NCBI GenBank assembly: GCA_026419775.2
Contig: JAOPGA020001468.1
Location: 1 to 24,951 of the forward strand
From: Acrasis kona
Lineage: Eukaryota > Heterolobosea > Eutetramitea > Acrasida > Acrasidae
Length of the DNA: 24,951 bases
Direction of reading: 5' to 3'
This document shows, piece after piece, positions 18,491 to 24,951 of this stretch. Under the pieces are notes generated by a model. That model was not told where the DNA came from and did no database searches. It was given only the letters and a program-made list of their open reading frames with translations. The translations under genes were made by a program, and so were the position numbers. Position 1 is the first letter of the stretch. Each line of letters begins with the position of its first letter.

Positions 18491-19594
18491 TGTTTTCAAA
18501 AGTAAAATTTACTAAAACCACCCATGTAACGGGAAAGTTGTATATGATTGCAATAAATTGCAACGCGCTGAAACGCTGCATTTTGTCGAATATAGTCTTG
18601 TTAGTAGAAGGGTAACTGATATTCGTCTATTGAGAAGCGCTCTTTGACAAATTCATTGAATAGCTCTTCCTTATCCACTTTGGGTAGTCACATATCCGGA
18701 TTCAGTTTCTTGTTCTTAATCCTGGTATCCATACTTGCTAGGAACTGTGCTGGTGCATGGAACTCTTCGACTTGGCTTTCTATTAGATAGTTGCCATTGA
18801 TGTCGATGGATTTAACTCTGAATGGTCCAAGGAATTTAGTGTTCTTGTGGTTATGCGTGTATCCTGGTGGTATCTTCTATTTCACTAATTCTCCAACTAG
18901 GAACTTGCCAATCTTGTGCTTGTATGTTTTGACTGCTTTGTCATAACCCTTCAATTTGATCTGATACGCTTGTTTGATCACTGCTGACTTGAATGTTTTC
19001 CAAAAGTTAATCACGTGATTTACATCCTGGGCGCGAGGAGGATTCATCAAGAGTGATGAAGTTGTCTGTCTCGGGGACTTTGATACTAAATGGTTGGCAA
19101 CCAAGCATAAGGCTGAATGGAGCTGCTTTTAGTATAGTGGATTCTTGCGTTCAGTACTAGTTGAACCATTGGTAGGACTGTGTGCCATGACCTTGGGTTA
19201 CCTGTGTCCAGTGTCAGTTGATTGGTGAGTTTTAGAACTGAATCAATGATTGTTCTGTTCTGTCGTTCTACTCTTCCGTTGCCTGAATAGAATGTGGTAT
19301 GGTAATCATGTGGTTAACGTTCCCCAGTTGGCAAATATTTGCTACTAATGAGTTTGAGAATTCTTTTCCTTTATTTGATATGAGTGTTGATGGGAAACCA
19401 AATTGAGTGAAAATCTCTAATAGGAATAGTGCTATATCTTTGGCGCTTTTTGAAACTGTGGCTCATAGCTAAACAAATTATGTGAAGTCGTCTACAACTA
19501 CGATGACATACTTGTGTCCTCCTTGACTGTCTTTTTCCATGTAAAGAATGTCGCAATGGATGTATTCTCCTGGTGAGCACATTATAGGTCTTTT

Positions 19595-19610
19595 AAGGGG
19601 ACTGTATGTT
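19595..19610 (+). repeat. target-site duplication, left copy
   Basis: AAGGGGACTGTATGTT, identical to 19809-19824. Confidence 0.85.
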
Positions 19611-19808
19611 TTTTTTTATAAATCGCATTCTGCGACAAGCTTTATTAGAAATTATTTACATATGTATAAATGACTCTATACAGCTGAAGGTCCGCCTAGC
19701 TTGGCGGATTTGATGGCATGGGTTGCGCAGCGCGCGTGCCAGATGGAGTAAGAGGTTTCCATCAAGATTGTTGATATCTTCCTCAACACTTGGAGTGGCT
19801 TTTTGACC
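19611..19808 (-). mobile_element. 198-bp 5'-truncated retrocopy (LINE 3' end or processed transcript)
   Basis: Flanked by perfect 16-bp direct repeats. Read on the minus strand it starts in coding sequence (VKKPLQVLRKISTILMETSY, then SIWHARCATHAIKSAKLGG), stops, carries AATAAAGC and ends in a run of A. These are the marks of target-primed retro-insertion. The peptide matches the C-terminus of the ORF at 12439 (LRKISTILMETSRSIW.ARC). The S/IW..RC ending resembles the tail of some LINE ORF2 proteins, so it is either a LINE 3' end or a retrocopy of a transcript encoding that protein. Confidence 0.75.
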
Positions 19809-19824
19809 AAGGGGACTGTATGTT
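19809..19824 (+). repeat. target-site duplication, right copy
   Basis: AAGGGGACTGTATGTT, identical to 19595-19610. Confidence 0.85.
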
Positions 19825-19957
19825 AATTTGTAGTTATTAACCTTTCGGCAAACATGGCATTTCTTGCAGAAATTTAGGCATTTTCGCTTGAGGTCTTTGA
19901 TTCCTGTTATCTCAAGGGTAGGGTTTTTATAGTAATAACTACAAAAGTTTATTAAAA

Positions 19958-19999
19958 ATAACCATTGACGGGGGTTGTAAAACTACCAATAAACTATCA
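19958..19999 (+). repeat. lone copy of the MULE TIR core
   Basis: AATAACCATTGACGGGGGTT, continuing GTAAAACTACCAATAAACTATCA, is identical to the core of the right MULE TIR (15434-15476). The outer tip GGC...CCCTGTTTTC is missing. It sits at the junction between the Ty3-type integrase fossil and the DDE_3 transposase. Confidence 0.75.
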
Positions 20000-20012
20000 A
20001 AGCAATAGGCAT

Positions 20013-21112
20013 TTACTCCTTCAAATATAATGGAATCATTTCACCTGGATGCATATGTTGAAATGAGTTCCTATACCATCCTTTTACTATATTATGTGTT
20101 ATTTTGGACTTTGCTTCTAATAGTACTTCACGCATTTGTTCCTTAGTCCATCCTGACCCATCATTTTTTTTCATATATCCTTTTATCCATCCAAATAGTT
20201 GTTCTATTGGATTATACTCTGGATAGCCACGCGGAACAAAATCTGGTTCTACTCCTTGATTCTCATAGCACTCTAAAACAGCAACTCCACCACACTTAGT
20301 GTTAGCTCATTTTGCAATATGAAAAGAAGCTTTATCAACCAAATCATATCTAATATTGTTAAGATACCTCATATTACTATTATATTTGGAATAAATAACT
20401 CCATTCACATATTCATCTGAGAATGTAAAGCCTGGCACAGGATTAAGAGGATCCAAGCATATTGTAGCAATGAGGTTTAGTGCTTTTGCTTCTTGCCATA
20501 TACTTTTGAAGTGCTCCAAGTGTAATTACCTCCGCTGACACGTCAAATGTTGTTGTTATAATCTCTTGTTACCTTTATTGGGCTCTTACCATGTGTATGT
20601 TGAATATCACTTTGAAATCCACACTCATCTGTACTAGCACATGTCTGTAGATTATACTTTGAATTTATACGACAATGTTCTATGCAAAATTTCTTCACTA
20701 ATTCAACATTTGCAGGTAAGAACCTCTCTGGATAATAAATAGATTTCAACTTTTGTGTAATACCTAGTTCTTTTCTTAAAGAGCATATCCAATTATCTAA
20801 AAGCCTAATTCCAACTAGCTTTTCCATTTCTTCTGCTATTTCACTATCAATCAAATCACATTTTTCAGCAATTAACTGTCAGAACCTAGTCAGATAGTTT
20901 TTGGTAATTTTTGAATTAAGATTATTAAGTCCTTTTTTGTCAGGTTTTGAAATGCCTAAATTGTTGTTTTGGTAATGTTACATATATCTCCTTTGTGATT
21001 GAGCTGAAACCCTAGTAACTTTTAAAATCTCATTACTGTTCATTCTGTTTTGTTTTATATTGACTACAATTTGACGTACATCATTATTATGTGCCTTGGT
21101 ACTGTGTGGCAT
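20013..21112 (-). pseudogene. DDE_3 (IS630/Tc1/mariner) transposase, broken
   Basis: ATG at 21112 (MPHSTKAHNNDVRQIVVNIK) begins a helix-turn-helix region (MNSNEILKVTRVSAQSQRRY). The catalytic domain shows CASTDECGFQSDIQHTHGKS (first Asp), RYDLVDKASFHIAK (second Asp) and PRGYPEYNPIEQLFGWIKGY (Glu), ending YLKE and stop at 20013. At about 350 residues the length is normal for the family. Two in-frame stops lie in the N-terminal third (about 20980 and 20880), with further breaks near 20530 and 20308, so it is inactive. A repeat ACTCAGTTTTTT occurs at 21113 and 21246 beyond the start codon. Clear TIRs or a TA duplication could not be made out. It lies within the Ty3-type element. Confidence 0.8.
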
Positions 21113-21269
21113 ACTCAGTTTTTTTCAAAATAAATTTGATTTTTGTATAATTAATAATAGCTAATTTTTTTTTAGAATTTAGTTATAAATAGCTAATTGT
21201 ACAAAAATAGTTAATAGATATAAAATAGTTATACTAGCAAAAATACTCAGTTTTTTATGCTCTATCAGA

Positions 21270-23250
21270 TGGTATGTCTACATATTTGAGAACTTGTGTG
21301 GTTGACCCTGGGTGGGGGGCGCTCAAGTTAGATGGAAGTTGGTATATCTGCAGTGGCCACATTATCTTTGATATCCTGCTCAATCGATGGAAACAATTTG
21401 TCATAGTCTTTGTGTTTGGCGATTCCCTTAGTCTCTAGAATTTGTTCGCTTGTAAGGACATCTTCTAGGTTGGCAGGTTTGCTGTGACTTAGTGTCAGTT
21501 TGATCTCTTTAAAAGGTAGGTGAAGTAGACCAAAAGTATGTTTCGCAACTTTGTTGAGACATGTCACATTTAGGTTGATGAGTTCCCTATCTTGTGGATC
21601 ACCTTCTGCAAACAAGACATCTAATGTGTTGTTGCTGATGACAAATGTGTTCAATGGGATCTTATCTAGGGCACCTTGGCTGATCATTGAGTGATCTGCT
21701 TGTCTAGTTGGGCCATGAGATCAATGCCGTTGATGTTGATGCCTACCGTTAGAGTGCTCTGTGGCTTTTTTACGCTAGCTTCTTTATCGGCCGACAGATC
21801 ATTTGTTTGAACATTCGCTACGTAGTTGTGGATTTTTCTCACATTACTCGCAGCTTGGATCCATTGAATCCTATTCCTTGCTGTTTTGTCGGATTTGTTG
21901 GAGTGATGGCGCTTACTGTCTTTGTCCTTCTTGACCTTTTCCTTATTGTCAAATCTTTTTGGTTTGAAGTTTGGGGTCTTTTGTCTTTGTTTGCGTCATT
22001 GTGCCAACAATCTTTATGCAAATGTCCATCTTTGTCGCAAATGTTGCAGTGCTCCAAGGATATCTTCTTACGCTCTCTTTGCGGCTGTTCTTCTTCTCTT
22101 GGGCGCTTCCTGTCTGTCTTCTCCTTTGGACTTTTTGCTGAATGTGCGACGTATGACTCTACATCGGGATTTTTTGAAACTATTGTAATGGCTCTCATCA
22201 CTTGTTCAAGTGTGGCGTTAGGATTAGATTCCACTGTTTGTGCAAATGTCGGGTATCTATGCTCTGGTAGGATATCGCCAAAGATTTTGACGCTACAGGC
22301 TTCAGAGATACCAAGAGATAGACGCATGGTATTGAAGCGGATGTGAAAGTGGGTAATAGATTTTTCCACTTTGGGTGTAGTGTTGTATAGCTTGTTCTCA
22401 AAAGTAGCATTGCTAATTCCAGGCTCTAGAGTGGTGAATAGTATTGGGCGGATTACATTGTATGGCTGGTTTTGTAACTCTGCCCTTCTGTTGGTAAGAT
22501 TGTAAATCTTTACCGTGTCAGAGTTATGGAAACTACTGACTANGACGTTGAAGATGGATTCTTGGGGGATGTTGTACTTTTTGATATGAGATTCAAAGTA
22601 CAAAAGGTTGTCTATTGTCGAGTGATTCTTGCTCCATTTGAAGTGCCACTCTTTACAAATACCGTCCGTGTGGCCTTGTGTTGTATTGAACATGGACGTG
22701 TTGGGTTTATGCCATAAACGTTGTCCGGATAGGTGGGTTCGATGACACTTTCGGTTGGATGGGTGAAATTGGAATTTCGACATGCTTGATGGAGTTTGGT
22801 TGGGTTTCTTTGTGAATTGTCCAGTTTGGGAAATTCTTTGACAATCTAAATTGTATTTTGTGAATTGTCAATGGTGGTACACTTGATTTGAAAATGGCGT
22901 ATGTCTGTGAGTCCATAGCCATGACTTCTACTGGTGTTAGACCTAGGTTGGTGACTATTTGTAGGTCTTCAGTTTGTCCTATGATAGAGGACCAGCTCTC
23001 CAAAGAGTCAAAGTTAGGAGAACGTAAATTTGCGTGGTGTTCATGGTGATGATGCGAGGCACAATTATCAGGCTTGTGCTCGTTGTCGCTGTCATAGATA
23101 TTGTCTTGATTGAGAACTCTTATCCTGGAAAATCCTGAAAAAGGCTTTCACAATGCCACGCCTTTCTTTGTTTCATTTTTTCTTTTCTTGTAGGTCATGA
23201 TGTATCTGTTCTCTAAGCGATGCCAGTCTCTTTTTCATTTCCAGCTTTTC
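21270..23250 (-). mobile_element. Ty3-type LTR element fossil: gag and protease region
   Basis: Minus-strand fragments show a gag N-terminal helical region (EKLEMKKRLASLREQIHHDL; SLESWSSIIGQTEDLQIVTN), a capsid-like central part (SITHFHIRFNTMRLSLGISE), a CCHC zinc knuckle (CNICDKDGHLHKDC, about 22009-22049), and then a retropepsin-like stretch (ADHSMISQGALDKIPLNTFV) running to about 21328. Reverse transcriptase and RNase H are not found before the integrase part at 18600-19957. It is broken in several places and old. One ambiguous base lies near 22543. LTR ends could not be recognised; the 5' LTR, if kept, would lie in 23250-23860. Confidence 0.65.
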
Positions 23251-23279
23251 GGCATCATCGGTCTCTCTGGGCATTCTTG

Positions 23280-23875
23280 GGTCTGTATGTAACTTGCAGT
23301 AGGCTTACAGAAAAAATGTTGAGGATAATGAGATGTATAGTATTAGTAACAGGGAGACTTGTATCAAACTGCTTGTTACTGTTTTATTTGATATATTATT
23401 TACATAGTATGTTCCGTATTTATAGTACTGTGGAACTTACTCAGAACTGCATACTTTTATACTGCTGTACCGGTTCGCATACCATCAGGTTATACCTGTT
23501 GGTGCAGTACTAGTTATGGCTTGTACCTATTGGTACAGTACTGACGTGATGTGTTATATTGTAATGTGATTACAACAGTTACATTTATTTGAACATTGTC
23601 GCAAGTGCTAATTTAGCGTTAAATTCCAATACTGCATAGTCTTATAAACCAGTTTTATTGCACCATCTGATACTGTCTATTTGGCCAGTTTATAGCTGGT
23701 TTTTTAAGCTGAAAACTGGTATGTATAAACCAATTCTTCAATTGGTGTAGTTAGAATTTCGGATTAAAAAAAACCGGTTTTTTAGTCTAGTTTGCATTCG
23801 AAATTAAAAAATTGGGGTTGTAACACCGATTTTCTCGCTGATTAGAATTCTTCGCAATTGTCAACAAAATATTGT
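23280..23875. other. A+T-rich stretch, possible LTR remnant
   Basis: No gene supported. It contains short diverged repeats (GGTGCAGTACTA and GGTACAGTACTG at about 23500-23545) and several AACCAGTT/AACTGGT words in both orientations (23640-23790). Its place just upstream of gag on the minus strand would suit an LTR, but no matching second LTR was found. Confidence 0.25.
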
Positions 23876-24445
23876 CATTAAAAGCGTCGGAAGGTGCGGA
23901 AATAATTGACGCGGGCTAAGTACACAACAAACAAAAAAAAACCACTTTACTCTCGCGAAAAAGTGCATTATACGTTGCTGGAACCAAGAAAAAAGAGGAT
24001 ATTCTTGTTAGAGACACTTAGAAGGGTCAGTAAACATAAAAAAAACGTGAGTTCTGAGGTTGTATAGTTTTGGGCTAAAGATAGATTGTCTTCTGCAATG
24101 AAGCAAGCAAGTCCAACAAAACATTATCATTTTTTTTATTTGTGCGAAAATGTGGGCTGTGTGTTTAACCTTGGCAAACTTGCGGAGAAAGTAGATTTTC
24201 ACAGCGGAATGCTATTTTTAAATGTCCGCTGAAGAAGAAAACACTTTCTATCCTGTGCAATGAAATACTCGAACAAAATAACTATTTATAATAAAAATTA
24301 TCATAAAAGTAGTAAATTTTCAACACAAAATAAAAAAAATAGAATTCGGACTCCTCGTGTCTCCGCCCCTCGTGAGAAAGTGCTTTCTACTTGTGAACTC
24401 AAAGGAAAATATCTATCTTAAAAGCGTTGGGAAGGTGGAAATTTG
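23876..24445. repeat. diverged short repeats, no gene
   Basis: Similar words recur at intervals: TTAAAAGCGTCGGAAGGTG (about 23879) and TTAAAAGCGTTGGGAAGGTG (about 24419); GCAATGAA followed by AACAAAA (about 24096 and 24259); GAGAAAGT (about 24185 and 24373). This looks like an old tandem or flanking repeat of a small element. No ORF is convincing. Confidence 0.3.
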
Positions 24446-24454
24446 ACATAGGCC

Positions 24455-24625
24455 ATGTTGGTAACTTTAATGGCTCAAGATGTATCAATGCAAGATCTTC
24501 TCGCGACGTTGCATTTCTTAAAGCAATACCCATTGCAACACTCAGCAAGCGCACTATTTAAAATGTCAACTCAAGAGTACAACAACATTATTCGGGGGAC
24601 ATTAAAGACAATTGTCACAATTTTT
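24455..24625 (+). pseudogene. HARBI1-like transposase, N-terminal part
   Basis: Plus-strand frame MLVTLMAQDVSMQDLLATLH, then FLKQYPLQHSASALFKMSTQ and YNNIIRGTLKTIVTIF. The LHFLKQYP...A.LFKMS pattern is the helical N-terminal domain of HARBI1/DDE_4 transposases. The catalytic core that should follow is on the other strand immediately to the right. Confidence 0.5.
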
Positions 24626-24951
24626 GGGCTTCAGTTAGCTCAGGGGCTCCTCTTTTCTGACGAACTGGTGTTAGGCAATCTTCTAGACCAATATATCCTT
24701 TGTCACCTAATAAGGCCTCACCTTTGTCCAGATGTATGTCTTTTAAGTCCATCCATGACCGAGCTATTGTTATGTCGTGATTATGTCCAAGAAACAGACT
24801 GTGGACATCAATAATGCGGCCGTCAGTAATGTTACACACCACATGATATTTGATAGTGTGCCACTTCTTTTTACCAGAGTAATAAACCTCTTGAATTAAA
24901 ATGCAACTAGGTCATTGGATAGGACATTCTGTTGCATCAATAACAACAAAA
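24612..24951 (-). pseudogene. HARBI1-like (DDE_4) transposase catalytic core, cut by window edge
   Basis: Minus-strand frame from the window end: FVVIDATECPIQ (first Asp), YYSGKKKWHTIKYHVVCNIT, DGRIIDVHSLFLGHNHDITI, KGEALLGDKGYIGLEDCLTP (second Asp) and RGAPELTEAQKL, stopping at 24612. One TGA interrupts it at 24912-24914. The Glu block expected next (ELSSVR..VE type) is absent because the frame meets the inverted N-terminal part. Known relatives are PIF/Harbinger and ISL2EU cut-and-paste transposases. Confidence 0.7.

Larger units (their letters stand above)
18600..19957 (-). mobile_element. Ty3/gypsy-type integrase region, fossil
   Basis: Minus-strand fragments show, in order, the Cys pair of an HHCC zinc finger (CLNFCKKCHVCRK), the integrase core (HCDILYMEKDSQGGHKYVIV, then LLEIFTQFGFPST, then GRVERQNRTIIDSVLKL) and a C-terminal domain (PPGYTHNHKNTKFLGPFRV; INGNYLIESQVEEFHAPAQF). 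This is LTR-retrotransposon pol of Ty3 type. It is broken in perhaps six or more places and carries a 198-bp retrocopy insertion at 19611-19808. It probably belongs to the same element as the gag-protease region at 21270-23250. No LTR was recognised on this side. Confidence 0.7.

Noticed and set aside
21807-22346. Long plus-strand ORF rich in Ser, Cys and Leu
   Set aside because: Antisense of the gag region, which has a clear zinc knuckle on the minus strand.
23220-23513. Plus-strand ORF of about 97 codons with hydrophobic residues
   Set aside because: Composition follows A+T-rich non-coding sequence and it overlaps the likely gag leader.
1-24951. tRNA, rRNA, CRISPR arrays, bacterial operons
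   Set aside because: None was recognised by eye; intron, TATA and polyadenylation signals point to a eukaryote.

Overview
This window is eukaryotic and A+T-rich. Five very short spliceosomal introns (35-41 nt, GT...AG, four of them with a CTAAC or CTGAC branch site) keep the reading frame across their joins. Genes have TATA boxes and AATAAA signals and stand alone rather than in operons. No housekeeping gene, rRNA, tRNA or CRISPR array was recognised. It is a dense graveyard of nested mobile elements, of a kind found in some fungi, protists and small-genome animals; I cannot name the species.

Layout. 1-3081: two same-strand genes, the C-terminal half of a Ginger/KRBA2-like DDE integrase and a second gene without integrase motifs, both ending in the same roughly 75-residue domain (EPG..RTN..F.VGDFI..P.AWL). 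3552-4948: a small TATA-led gene split by a retro-inserted ORF1-type copy with a 14-bp target duplication. 5056-7217: a LINE with reverse transcriptase and RNase H, with a MULE-type SWIM zinc-finger segment inside the RNase H. 7267-7701: a second ORF1-like coiled-coil protein. 7790-9686: fossil reverse transcriptases, DIRS-like then Ty3-like. 9687-12132: a 2.45-kb element with about 120-bp terminal inverted repeats (TIRs), whose only recognisable gene is an intron-bearing Ulp1-like cysteine protease. 12346-15491: a Mutator-like (MULE) element with about 100-bp TIRs and a broken transposase. 15723-16678: a second Ginger/KRBA2-like integrase with its own intron. 16675-18490: a coiled-coil gene on the minus strand and A+T-rich unknown ORFs on the plus strand. 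18600-23250: a Ty3-type LTR element fossil on the minus strand (gag, protease, integrase; no reverse transcriptase seen), interrupted by a 198-bp retrocopy with a 16-bp target duplication, a copy of the MULE TIR core and a DDE_3 (IS630/Tc1/mariner) transposase. 24455-24951: a HARBI1-like transposase split between strands.

The main unexplained patterns are: (1) two tandem genes sharing a C-terminal domain, which could be a two-protein integrase system; (2) a TIR element carrying a spliced SUMO-protease-like gene and no visible transposase; (3) three genes whose coding sense flips strand partway through, two of them over 280 and 283 bp with short inverted matches at both edges. All names come from motif reading by eye; no database search was run.
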